A DNA stretch of 64,000 bases, from assembly GCF_024979255.1 (NCBI RefSeq), contig NZ_JANLCN010000001.1, positions 124,001 through 188,000 on the forward strand, given 5' to 3'. Shown here in pieces: positions 17,803 through 25,680 of the stretch. The notes under the pieces are model-generated. The model saw nothing but the letters and a program-made list of their open reading frames with translations, had not been told where the DNA came from and made no database searches. Origin of the DNA: Herbiconiux moechotypicola. GTDB lineage: Bacteria; Actinomycetota; Actinomycetes; Actinomycetales; Microbacteriaceae. The position numbers and the translations under genes are program-made. Each line of letters starts with the position of its first letter. Within the stretch, counting starts at the first letter, position 1.

Positions 17803-20391
17803 GTGTCCCGACATGCCCGCCACCGCCGTCACCCGCGGCGCTCGTGGTTGGTCTCCCTCACCTCCGGTGTCGTCACCGGTGTCGTGGTGGGTGCCATCGC
17901 CGTCGTCACCGGGGTGCCCGGAGCGAGTACTCCGGCTCAGGCCGACCCGACAACGCCCACCTCGGGCTCGTCGATCACGGTGTCGGCGAACCAGCAGGAC
18001 AAGGATCTCGACAACGCCCCCATGCCCGATCTGTCGGTGACGGTGTCGCAGACGAAGGACCTGCTCGCCCAGGGCATCAAGATCACCTGGACCGGTGGCC
18101 TGAAGTCGGACATCCCCACCAACGCCACCGGCGGCGCCGACTTCCTCCAGATCGCCCAGTGCTGGGGAGCCGACGACGACGACGAACCCGATCGCACGAA
18201 GTGCCAGTACGGGGGCTTCGGCACCCCGGGCGCCTACCGGTACTCGACCACCACGAACCCCGACGACGTGGCGGAGCAGGACGAGGAGTTCACGGCCTAC
18301 AGCGACAGCCCGTTCAACCCCACCTTCACGGGCATCCCATTCCAGTCGGCCACCGGCGACTGGGTGCGATCGGTCGAGGACGGCGAGCGCATCCCGGACG
18401 TCGACCCCGCGGTGAACCAGTTCTTCACGAAGTTCAACACCAACGAGGTGGCCTGGGCCGGCTCCAGCACCGACGGCACCGGCTCGGCGACGTTCGAGGT
18501 GCAGACGGCCACCGAGTCGCCCGGGCTCGGATGCGGGACCCCCGTCAACCAGGTCACCGGAGGGGTGAAGGGCAGCTCGTGCTGGCTCGTCATCATCCCC
18601 CGCGGCACGAACGACGTGGGGCAGCAGTTCGTCGTGAACTCGGGGCTCTCGTGGGATGCGTGGAAGCACCGCATCGCGGTGAAGCTGGAGTTCCAGCCGA
18701 TCGGCGTGCGCTGCACCATCGGGGCCGCCGAGCGGCAGCTGGCCGGCAGCGAGCTCGTGAGCGACGCCGTGCGCTCCTGGCAGCCCGAGCTCTGCGGTGC
18801 CGAGGACGGCGCGGCCTACTCGCTCATCGGCCAGACCGAGTCGGATGCGCTGCTGGCGGCCAACGGCACCACGGCCGCACCCATGGCGCTCACGACCCGC
18901 GCGCTGAAGGCCCCTGACATCGTCGACCGGCTGAGCTACGCCCCGGTCGCGCTCACCGGTCTCGCGATCTCGTTCGCGGTCGATCGCCAGCCGAGCGCGG
19001 CAGAGGGCGTGCCGCAGGAGGTGACGGATGCGGCCAGGCTGCCGTTCACCGAGCTGAAGCTCACTCCGCGGCTGATCGCCAAGCTGCTCACCAACTCCTA
19101 CGTCGACTCCCTGCCGCCGGGAGCCGACCGATCGGGAATCGGCTACGTCGACCAGACCTCGCCCGGGCACAACGCCCGCAACCTCACCTCCGATCCCGAG
19201 TTCCTCGAGATCAACGACCCGGAATGGGCGTACCAGGCGATCACGGCGCCCTCGGTCGCCGACCTCCTCACCCCCCTCGGCCGACTCGACGGCGCGTGGG
19301 TGCTGTGGAACTACGTGATCTCCGACGCCGAGGCGCTGGCCTTCCTCTCCGGCGAAGCGGATGAGTGGGGCATGATCGTGAACCCCTGGAGCTCCACCAC
19401 GCCGAGCGAGGGCAACGGCGGGATCGCCGCGAGCTACCCCCTCGACCAGTTCCCGCGCGCCGATCCGATCGAGCAGCCGGCCGTGGAAGGACCGGACGGC
19501 GCAGCCGCGGTGAACCTCGTGACCTGGCGCCCCTACACGAACAACCTCGACCAGTCGGCGAACCTCACCCTCCGCGGCGACGGCCTCATCCTCGGTGGCT
19601 GGGACATCACGGCCACCCCGCCCAAGTACGGCAAGGCCGCCCGGCAGGTGCCCGGTCAGCAGTCGGTGCTCGGTCTCACCGACACCTCGGCCGCGGCCAA
19701 GTACCAGGTCTACACGGCGGCTCTCCTCAATCCGGCGGGGGAGTACGTCGCACCGGACTCGGGCTCACTGCTGGCGGCCGCGTCGGCGATGGTCGCCGAT
19801 CCGGCGCAGCCGCAGGTGGTGGGGTACGACCCCACCTCGACCGAGGCCGCCGAGGCCCCGGGCGCGTATCCCCTCGCCATGCCGGTGTACGCCGCCGTGA
19901 ACCCGCAGATGAAGGATGCCAACGACGGCCTCGCCGACGATCGCGGTGCCGGTGAGCTGCGCGGTGACTACGCCTCGTTCATCGCGTTCGCGGTCTCGTC
20001 GGGGCAGGTCCCCGGCACCGGCACCGGACAGCTGCCCGACGGGTACGCCCCGCTGCCGCAGGCCTGGCGCGACCAGGCGGTGGCGGCGGCGGAGACGATC
20101 GCGGCCGGGCCGGTCGCCACCCCCGCCCCCACGACCACCCCGAGATCGACCACCACCACGACGCCGCCGCGCACCACCGGAGCCCTTCCGCCCGCCGTGG
20201 TCGCTCCGGCGGCCGCCGCGCCGCAGAACCCGGCCGCCACCGGGCAGGCGGCCGGATCGCTCGTCGGCGCCGCGACGCCCGTCGACGCGAACATCAGCGC
20301 CGTGTCGGGCGCCGTGCCGATCGCCCTCCTCGCCGGACTGCTCGCGGCTCTCGCCGCCGCCGTCCTGCCCCGCGTCAGAAGGCGACTCTGA
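17803..20391 (+). CDS. Large secreted, C-terminally anchored PstS-like protein
   Basis: This 862-residue exported protein has a signal peptide (cleavage near PAQA-D, about residue 48) and a final hydrophobic helix followed by RVRRRL. Anchoring therefore resembles that of PstS. The central part contains the segment FTELKLTPRLIAKLLTNSYV, which parallels the PstS hinge region around LSGEVITKIFTGAIT. Later segments such as YPLAMPVYAAVN also look like a periplasmic-binding fold with long insertions. A Pro/Thr/Ala-rich spacer precedes the anchor. The GTG at 17803 is preferred to the TTG at 17791 because GGAG lies 6 nt before it. Function is unknown; a phosphate- or phosphoester-binding surface protein is my inference. 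Confidence 0.7.
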   Translation: MSRHARHRRHPRRSWLVSLTSGVVTGVVVGAIAVVTGVPGASTPAQADPTTPTSGSSITVSANQQDKDLDNAPMPDLSVTVSQTKDLLAQGIKITWTGGLKSDIPTNATGGADFLQIAQCWGADDDDEPDRTKCQYGGFGTPGAYRYSTTTNPDDVAEQDEEFTAYSDSPFNPTFTGIPFQSATGDWVRSVEDGERIPDVDPAVNQFFTKFNTNEVAWAGSSTDGTGSATFEVQTATESPGLGCGTPVNQVTGGVKGSSCWLVIIPRGTNDVGQQFVVNSGLSWDAWKHRIAVKLEFQPIGVRCTIGAAERQLAGSELVSDAVRSWQPELCGAEDGAAYSLIGQTESDALLAANGTTAAPMALTTRALKAPDIVDRLSYAPVALTGLAISFAVDRQPSAAEGVPQEVTDAARLPFTELKLTPRLIAKLLTNSYVDSLPPGADRSGIGYVDQTSPGHNARNLTSDPEFLEINDPEWAYQAITAPSVADLLTPLGRLDGAWVLWNYVISDAEALAFLSGEADEWGMIVNPWSSTTPSEGNGGIAASYPLDQFPRADPIEQPAVEGPDGAAAVNLVTWRPYTNNLDQSANLTLRGDGLILGGWDITATPPKYGKAARQVPGQQSVLGLTDTSAAAKYQVYTAALLNPAGEYVAPDSGSLLAAASAMVADPAQPQVVGYDPTSTEAAEAPGAYPLAMPVYAAVNPQMKDANDGLADDRGAGELRGDYASFIAFAVSSGQVPGTGTGQLPDGYAPLPQAWRDQAVAAAETIAAGPVATPAPTTTPRSTTTTTPPRTTGALPPAVVAPAAAAPQNPAATGQAAGSLVGAATPVDANISAVSGAVPIALLAGLLAALAAAVLPRVRRRL

Positions 20392-20500
20392 TGCCCCACG
20401 CACTTGGAACCCACGCTCACACCCCGCAAGGACCCGCGTGCCAAGCGAAGGCCGTCGCACCCGCGGCGGGCCGGTCACATCCCTTGAAAGGAATCATCAC

Positions 20501-21616
20501 GTGAAGATGAAGAAGGTCGTGGCGCTCGGCGCCGCACTGGGCGTCGCCGTCGCGGGTCTCGCGCTCGCGGCCCCCGCGAACGCCGACCCGATCTCGAACA
20601 GCTACGTGCTGGTCGGCTCGGACACCCTCGACGCCGCGTCGAACGCTCTCGCGAACGGCACCAACGTGGGTGGCTCGACCATTCGCGTCACCGCGAACGG
20701 CAGCACCATCGGCTCGTTCGATGCCTTCGGCAGCAGCACCATCCAGGCCAAGCCGAACGGTCCGTACTTCGGCCGCCCGTCCGGTTCGGGCGATGGCGTG
20801 AAGGCGCTCTCGCGCTCGATCGACGGCGCCGCGTGGGTGAAGAACGGCGTCACCGCCACCATCACCGGCCAGGTCGACATCGCCCGCTCGTCGTCGGGTC
20901 CTGGCTCCAACGCCAACCCGTCCGGCCCCCTCCTGTACGTGCCGTTCGGCCGCGACGCGGTGTCGTACGCGTACAAGTTCGGCTCGGGCGTCACCTCGGT
21001 CTCCGGCATCGAAGACCTCACCGCCACCGAGCTCACCCAGATCTACAACGGCACCCTCACCAGCATCGGCGGCGTGACGGTGGCTCCGAAGCTCCCGCAG
21101 ACCGGCTCCGGCACCCGCAACTTCTGGGTCGGCGCCCTCGGCGTGGGCCAGAGCCCCGCCGGTGTGCCCGACGCCGCCACCACGACGCTGCAGGAGAACA
21201 ACGCAGCGGCCCTGACCCCGGCGGCGAACACCGTCGCGATCATCCCCTTCTCGGCCGCCGCGTGGGTCGCGCAGTCGAACAACGTCGCCCCGAACACCAT
21301 CACCGGCACCAACGTGCTGCTCGGCGCGATCGGCGGCAACGCCGCCTACACCGGGTCGGGCACCTCGCTCGTTCCGAACACGGCGTTCTACAACAGCGCG
21401 ACCTTCGGCCGCGACACCTACATGGTCGTCGAGAACGCCCGCGTCACCACCGGCAACGCGAAGTACGACGCCGGCCTCGCCTCGCTCGTCGACTCGACGA
21501 ACCTGAAGAGCCTCACCAACTTCGGTGCCAGCCCTGCCTCGGCCGGTGCGGCGAAGAAGAAGTTCGGCTTCCTCGCGCCGAGCGTCACCACCACCCAGCG
21601 CGCCAACCTCCAGTAG
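20501..21616 (+). CDS. Secreted PstS-like substrate-binding protein without anchor
   Basis: This 371-residue protein has a clear signal peptide (cleavage after ANA, residue 28). The mature part begins near a GSDTLDAA motif like the GSDT loop of binding proteins. Segments FGRPSGSGDGVKAL, VDIARSS, PFGRDAVSYAY, LTQIYNGTL and LPQTGSGTRNFWVGALG match the PstS-type class II binding fold and its anion-binding loops. There is no C-terminal helix, lipobox or LPxTG, so it is free or wall-held by partners. The GTG at 20501 has GAAAGGA 8 nt upstream. It is the third PstS-like protein in the cluster. Confidence 0.8.
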   Translation: MKMKKVVALGAALGVAVAGLALAAPANADPISNSYVLVGSDTLDAASNALANGTNVGGSTIRVTANGSTIGSFDAFGSSTIQAKPNGPYFGRPSGSGDGVKALSRSIDGAAWVKNGVTATITGQVDIARSSSGPGSNANPSGPLLYVPFGRDAVSYAYKFGSGVTSVSGIEDLTATELTQIYNGTLTSIGGVTVAPKLPQTGSGTRNFWVGALGVGQSPAGVPDAATTTLQENNAAALTPAANTVAIIPFSAAAWVAQSNNVAPNTITGTNVLLGAIGGNAAYTGSGTSLVPNTAFYNSATFGRDTYMVVENARVTTGNAKYDAGLASLVDSTNLKSLTNFGASPASAGAAKKKFGFLAPSVTTTQRANLQ

Positions 21617-21649
21617 TCCCGCACTCACCACAGAATCCGAAAGGCAACA

Positions 21650-22714
21650 ATGTTCAAGAAGACTGCCGCCCGCGTGCTCGCGGCCGGTGTGGTGGCCGCC
21701 GCGCTCGTCGCGACGTCCGCCGTCGCGGCCAGCGCCGCCACCCCCGCCGGCACGGCCGGCCCGTTCTACCTGATCGACTCGGCCGACGGCACCGCGATCG
21801 CCCCCGGCACGACCATCGACTGGGAGTTCGACGTGTCGGGCAACCCCACCGAGTCGAACGAGGCGTTCGACCAGGTGTTCACCGGCCCCTCCGACGCGAC
21901 CGGCGTCATCCCGTTCATCACCACCCGTGGCACCGAGCTCACCCCGGGTTCGTACTCGGCCAAGGCCTTCGGTGACTTCTCCGACCCGGTCGCCAAGACC
22001 GTTCTCATGTCGCCGGCGAAGCTCTCGAGCTTCACCGAGGGCATGCTCGGCGCCAACGGCGTGCGCGCCGCGGGTGGCGAGTACAGCCTCGGCTTCGCGT
22101 TCGTGAAGGACAACGGCGTGAGCGTGGCCTCCGACGCGGTGTACTTCACGTACATCTCCGTCACCGCGGGCACCGGCGCGTGGACCTTCGAGACCCCGAG
22201 TGGCACCGACCCGGAGCCCGAGCCCGGCGAGAACGAGTTCGAGATCGACCTCAACGCCACCACGATGAACGCACCGCAGGGCGACCTCAGCCTCATCGCG
22301 CCGGCGTCGACGACCGCGACCATCGGCTCCCCGACCCTGGTCGACGGGCTGTCGACCTCGACCGGCAAGCTCGGTCAGTTCACCGTGAGCGACGAGCGCT
22401 ACCAGTCCCACGAGGGCTGGACGCTCACCACCTCGGTGACGGACTTCACCAAGAGCGACGACCCGACCAAGGTCATCCAGGCCACGCAGCTGGCGATCGC
22501 TCCGGAGTTCGTGGGCACGCCCAACGCGAACGTCACCCTCGCCGCCGCGCACGCGGCGTCGTCCGCCCCCGCGGGCGTGCTGTTCGCCCAGTCCAACAAC
22601 ACCGAGGCGGCCGGTGACGTCACCCTCGACGCCGGTCTCACCTTCGTCGCGCCCGGCAGCATGCCGGCCGGCACCTACACCTCGAAGATGACCGTCACGC
22701 TCGCTTCGAAGTAG
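21650..22714 (+). CDS. Secreted WxL-like domain protein
   Basis: This 354-residue exported protein has a signal peptide (cleavage near ASA, about residue 29). An N-terminal Ig-like region (about 35-185) and a Pro/Glu spacer precede a C-terminal domain laid out like WxL wall-binding domains. The first motif is GWTLTTSV with W257-T-L. A middle section is rich in AxV strands. The extreme C-terminus is GTYTSKMTVTL, where the second motif reads V349-T-L instead of WxL. In Firmicutes, WxL proteins bind peptidoglycan and are encoded beside DUF916 proteins, and here the DUF916-like gene follows. Family assignment rests on motif layout and synteny. Confidence 0.68.
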   Translation: MFKKTAARVLAAGVVAAALVATSAVAASAATPAGTAGPFYLIDSADGTAIAPGTTIDWEFDVSGNPTESNEAFDQVFTGPSDATGVIPFITTRGTELTPGSYSAKAFGDFSDPVAKTVLMSPAKLSSFTEGMLGANGVRAAGGEYSLGFAFVKDNGVSVASDAVYFTYISVTAGTGAWTFETPSGTDPEPEPGENEFEIDLNATTMNAPQGDLSLIAPASTTATIGSPTLVDGLSTSTGKLGQFTVSDERYQSHEGWTLTTSVTDFTKSDDPTKVIQATQLAIAPEFVGTPNANVTLAAAHAASSAPAGVLFAQSNNTEAAGDVTLDAGLTFVAPGSMPAGTYTSKMTVTLASK

Positions 22715-22720
22715 TGCACC

Positions 22721-22763
22721 ACCCCGAGGGGGCCGTGGGAGACCGCGGCCCCCTCGCCGGGGT
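22721..22763 (+). terminator. Strong GC hairpin after the WxL-like gene
   Basis: GAGGGGGCCG (22726-22735) pairs perfectly with CGGCCCCCTC (22746-22755), and an outer ACCCC/GGGGT pair (22721-22725 with 22759-22763) extends the stem. It begins 7 nt after the stop. Without a T tract it may be a partial terminator or an RNA-stabilising end separating highly expressed binding-protein genes from the membrane genes downstream. Confidence 0.55.
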
Positions 22764-22789
22764 GACCGTGCCACCTTCCGTGGTCGCGC

Positions 22790-22811
22790 GTTCACCCCTC
22801 CTTCATCTCTT
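22790..22811 (+). promoter_or_regulatory. PHO-box-like repeat before the DUF916-like gene
   Basis: GTTCACCCCTC (22790-22800) is followed directly by CTTCATCTCTT (22801-22811), an 11-nt-phased pair with a perfect GTTCACC core. It is 39 nt before the GTG at 22850 and just after a strong hairpin, so an internal PhoP-dependent promoter is plausible. Confidence 0.5.
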
Positions 22812-22849
22812 CGCCGCTGCTAGGCCAACTCCTCCTGGATGAATCAACT

Positions 22850-23941
22850 GTGCTTCTCACATCAGTCTCGGGCGCCGCTCTCCGGCGCGGACTCTCGGCC
22901 CTCCTCGCCGCTCTGACGCTCGCCGCAGGACTCTCCGTCGCGACAGCTCCGCTGCCGGCCCGCGCCGACGAGACCAACGGCATCTCGGGATCGCCCTCCG
23001 ACGAGAACGGCGGCGACGGCCGGAGCCGGTTCGACTACACCGTGCAGCCGGGCCAGCAGCTCGACGACCACTACGTGGTGCGGAACACCGGCACGACCGC
23101 CCAGGTCATGAAGGTGTACGCGACGGATGCGTACAACACCGAAGACGGCGCCTACGGCCTGCTCGAGACCGGCGTCGCCCCCGCCGATGCCGGTGCCTGG
23201 GTGAGCTTCGGGGGAGCGGCCTCCGTCGACATCCCGCTCGACCCGGGCGCCAGCCAGGTGGTGCCCTTCACGATCGCGGTGCCCGCCGACGCCGCACCCG
23301 GAGACCACGCGGCGGGCGTGGTGATCTCCACCACGAGCGTCGAGAGTCAGATCCTCGTCGACCGGCGCGTCGCCACCAGGCTCTACGTGCGGGTGCCCGG
23401 TGAGCTGCAACCCGCGCTCACGATCTCGAGCATCGCGGCGGACTACGACGGTCGGTTCAATCCGCTCGACGGCCAGGTGAGCATCACCTTCACGGTGCAG
23501 AACTCCGGCAACGTCGCGCTCGGCGCGAACATCGTCGCGGGCGTCAACACCTACCTGGGGATCGGCGCGGGCGAGACCAGCCGGCAAGAGCTCGCCGAGA
23601 TGCTGCCCGGCAGCACGCGCACCATCACGATGGTGGTGAACGGCATCGGTCAGCTGGGTTACCTCAACCCCTACGTCTCGCTCGCGCCGACCGTCGACGA
23701 GAACGCGATGAACCCGGGTCCGCTCGACACGGTGAATCGCGACACGATCGCCTTCGCGGTGCCATGGCTCCTGCTGGCGCTGTTCGTGCTCGCTCTCGGG
23801 GTGTTCCTGTTCGTGCGGATCCGACGCGCGCGCGACGAGAAGACCGCCCGTGAGTGGATCGCCTATACCGAGGCCGAGGCGCGCCGCAAGGCGCGTGAGG
23901 ACGAGGAGCGGCGGCCGGCGGTCTCGAGCGAGTCGCGGTGA
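22850..23941 (+). CDS. DUF916-like (WxL-partner) peptidoglycan-binding membrane protein
   Basis: This 363-residue protein has a signal peptide (cleavage after ARA, residue 39). Residues about 55-180 form an Ig-like domain typical of DUF916/WxL peptidoglycan-binding proteins (FDYTVQPGQQLDDHYVVRN, then PGDHAAGVVIS). A second domain (about 185-305) contains VQNSGNVALGANI. A membrane helix (about 310-330) and a charged cytoplasmic tail follow. In Firmicutes such proteins tether WxL proteins to the wall and membrane. The gene lies beside a WxL-like gene and overlaps the next gene (GTGA), whose product copies its second half. Confidence 0.75.
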   Translation: MLLTSVSGAALRRGLSALLAALTLAAGLSVATAPLPARADETNGISGSPSDENGGDGRSRFDYTVQPGQQLDDHYVVRNTGTTAQVMKVYATDAYNTEDGAYGLLETGVAPADAGAWVSFGGAASVDIPLDPGASQVVPFTIAVPADAAPGDHAAGVVISTTSVESQILVDRRVATRLYVRVPGELQPALTISSIAADYDGRFNPLDGQVSITFTVQNSGNVALGANIVAGVNTYLGIGAGETSRQELAEMLPGSTRTITMVVNGIGQLGYLNPYVSLAPTVDENAMNPGPLDTVNRDTIAFAVPWLLLALFVLALGVFLFVRIRRARDEKTAREWIAYTEAEARRKAREDEERRPAVSSESR

Positions 23942-24693
23942 GCAGGCTCCGCCGGCTCGCCGCCGGTCTCGGCTCCCTCGCACTGATCGCCGGGGTGGCC
24001 GGTGCCCTGGGCGCCGGGTCTGCGGCGGCCGCCGCTGAGTCGACACCTGACCCCGCGGGCGTCAACCTCGAGGTGACGGTCGTCCCCGGGAACGGTTCGG
24101 CCCCGGCGAGCCCGTCGCCGACCACCGCCCCGCCCGCGTCCTCGACCACCACGACGATCGGTGGAGTGACCGTCGTGAGCGGACCGGTCTCGTCGCCTGT
24201 GCTCGAAGACGACGAGTACAGCCTGGGCGGCATCCTGTACGTCAGCGGACTGCGCACCGAGTACCACCCGGCGCTCGACCCGCTGCAGGGCGACCTGGTT
24301 CTGCGGTTCACCGTGCGCAACGTCTCGGGGTCGGTGATCGACAGCACCGCGCGGTTCTGGGTGACCGGCCCGTTCGGCGGCGAGCTGAGCTCGGCCGAGG
24401 AGGTGCCGGTCAGCGGGCTGAAGCCCGACGAGAAGGTGGTGGTCGCCACCACACTCCCCGGCGTCGGTCAATGGCTTTTCGGCACCGCCCACTACACCCT
24501 CACCCCTCCGGCCGAGGTCGAGGGGGTCGCGCTCGAACCACTCACCCGCGACACGATCGTGTTCCTGCCTCCGTGGTTCCTGCTCGGGGTGGCGGCGCTC
24601 TGCGGTGTCGGGTACGTCTTCGTGAGAGTCGTCCGTGCACGGTATCCGCGTGCCGAGGTGTCCGCTCCGGCCGGACAGGGTTCCCCCGCGTGA
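23938..24693 (+). CDS. Short paralogue of the DUF916-like protein (membrane-proximal half only)
   Basis: This 251-residue exported membrane protein has a signal peptide (about 1-33), a Ser/Thr/Pro linker (about 50-75), one domain and a C-terminal membrane helix. Its domain aligns with the membrane-proximal half of the preceding protein. YHPALDPLQGDLVLRFTVRN matches its counterpart FNPLDGQVSITFTVQN, and RDTIVFLPPWFLL matches RDTIAFAVPWLLL. The N-terminal peptidoglycan-binding half is missing. A duplication followed by domain loss is the simplest explanation. Start and stop overlap both neighbours by four bases, so it is translated together with them. Confidence 0.75.
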   Translation: MSRLRRLAAGLGSLALIAGVAGALGAGSAAAAAESTPDPAGVNLEVTVVPGNGSAPASPSPTTAPPASSTTTTIGGVTVVSGPVSSPVLEDDEYSLGGILYVSGLRTEYHPALDPLQGDLVLRFTVRNVSGSVIDSTARFWVTGPFGGELSSAEEVPVSGLKPDEKVVVATTLPGVGQWLFGTAHYTLTPPAEVEGVALEPLTRDTIVFLPPWFLLGVAALCGVGYVFVRVVRARYPRAEVSAPAGQGSPA

Positions 24694-25652
24694 CCGCCGT
24701 GATCGACGAGTCGCCACCCGGCCGCCCCGCGAAGCCGCCGAGGGCGACCAAACCGCCGCGCATGCCCCGGCGCATGCCGCGGTCGATGATGCCGCTGGCA
24801 CCCCTCAGCCCGGCACAGGTGCTCGCCCAGAGCAGCCTCGCCCTGGTGGCCGCCCTCGTCTTCGCCTTCGTGCTCAACCTCATGGTGCTCAGTCACCTCC
24901 AGCACCTCGTCTCACAGCAGCAGCTCGTCGACACCTTCCGGGCCCAGCTCTCGGCCGGCACCGCCCCCGTCAGCGAGGGCGCCTTCGACGACACCCTGCT
25001 GCCCGACGGGGCTCCGGTCGCTCTGATCGAGATCCCGTCGATCGGCGTGAGCGAGGTCGTGGTCGAGGGCACGACCAGCGGCGAGCTGAAGGCCGGGCCC
25101 GGTCATCGCCGCGACACCGTGCTTCCCGGACAGGCGGGGGTGAGCGTCGTCATGGCCAGGGCGGCGTCGTACGGGGGACCGTTCAGTCGCATCCAGGAGC
25201 TCGCCCCCGGCGACGCCTTCTCGGTGCTCACCGGGCAGGGGGTGCAGGAGTTCGAGGTGATCGGCGTGCGCTACGCCGGCGACCCCGCACCGCCGAGCCC
25301 GATCGCGGGTGAGAGCAGGCTGATCCTCGAGACGGCGCGCGGGCCCGCGTACATCCCGACCGGTGTCGCCCGAGTCGACGCGATGCTCGTCTCCGACACG
25401 CAGCCCTCCGGGCAGCGGCAGAGCTCCTTCCGCACCCTCCCGCCCCAGGCGATGGAGCTCGCGACCGACACGAGCACCGTCTGGGCGCTGGTGTTCGCGC
25501 TGCAGTTCTTCGTGGTGGCCGAGCTCGCGGCGGTGTGGGCCTACCGCCGCATCGGCGCGCAGAAGATGTGGGTGGTGTTCGTGCCCGTCATGCTGCTGGC
25601 CGGGGTGCTCGTGGCCGATCAGATCACCCGCCTGCTGCCGAACCTGCTCTGA
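24690..25652 (+). CDS. Sortase-fold membrane protein lacking catalytic His and Cys
   Basis: This 320-residue protein has a basic cytoplasmic N-terminus, one helix (about 48-70), a sortase-like domain (about 108-240) and two C-terminal helices (about 262-284 and 292-312). The sortase landmarks are IEIPSIGV, GPGH and LPGQAG, and SYGGPF follows. The position that carries His in AGHR of class E-like sortases is R157 (VVMARAASYGG). The TLxTC cysteine is A216 (LILETARGP). The downstream Arg (R228) is kept. Transpeptidase activity is therefore not expected, and a scaffold or peptide-binding role is inferred. GTGA overlap couples it to the preceding gene, and pstB follows after 28 nt. Confidence 0.78.
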   Translation: MTAVIDESPPGRPAKPPRATKPPRMPRRMPRSMMPLAPLSPAQVLAQSSLALVAALVFAFVLNLMVLSHLQHLVSQQQLVDTFRAQLSAGTAPVSEGAFDDTLLPDGAPVALIEIPSIGVSEVVVEGTTSGELKAGPGHRRDTVLPGQAGVSVVMARAASYGGPFSRIQELAPGDAFSVLTGQGVQEFEVIGVRYAGDPAPPSPIAGESRLILETARGPAYIPTGVARVDAMLVSDTQPSGQRQSSFRTLPPQAMELATDTSTVWALVFALQFFVVAELAAVWAYRRIGAQKMWVVFVPVMLLAGVLVADQITRLLPNLL

Positions 25653-25680
25653 CTCCACCCGACCGAACGGACCATCCCCC

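Noticed and set aside
25095-25125. GHRR in the sortase-fold protein as a possible catalytic His
   Set aside because: It aligns with the GPGH of the loop before LPGQ, which is not the catalytic His in class E-like sortases. The catalytic position is R157.
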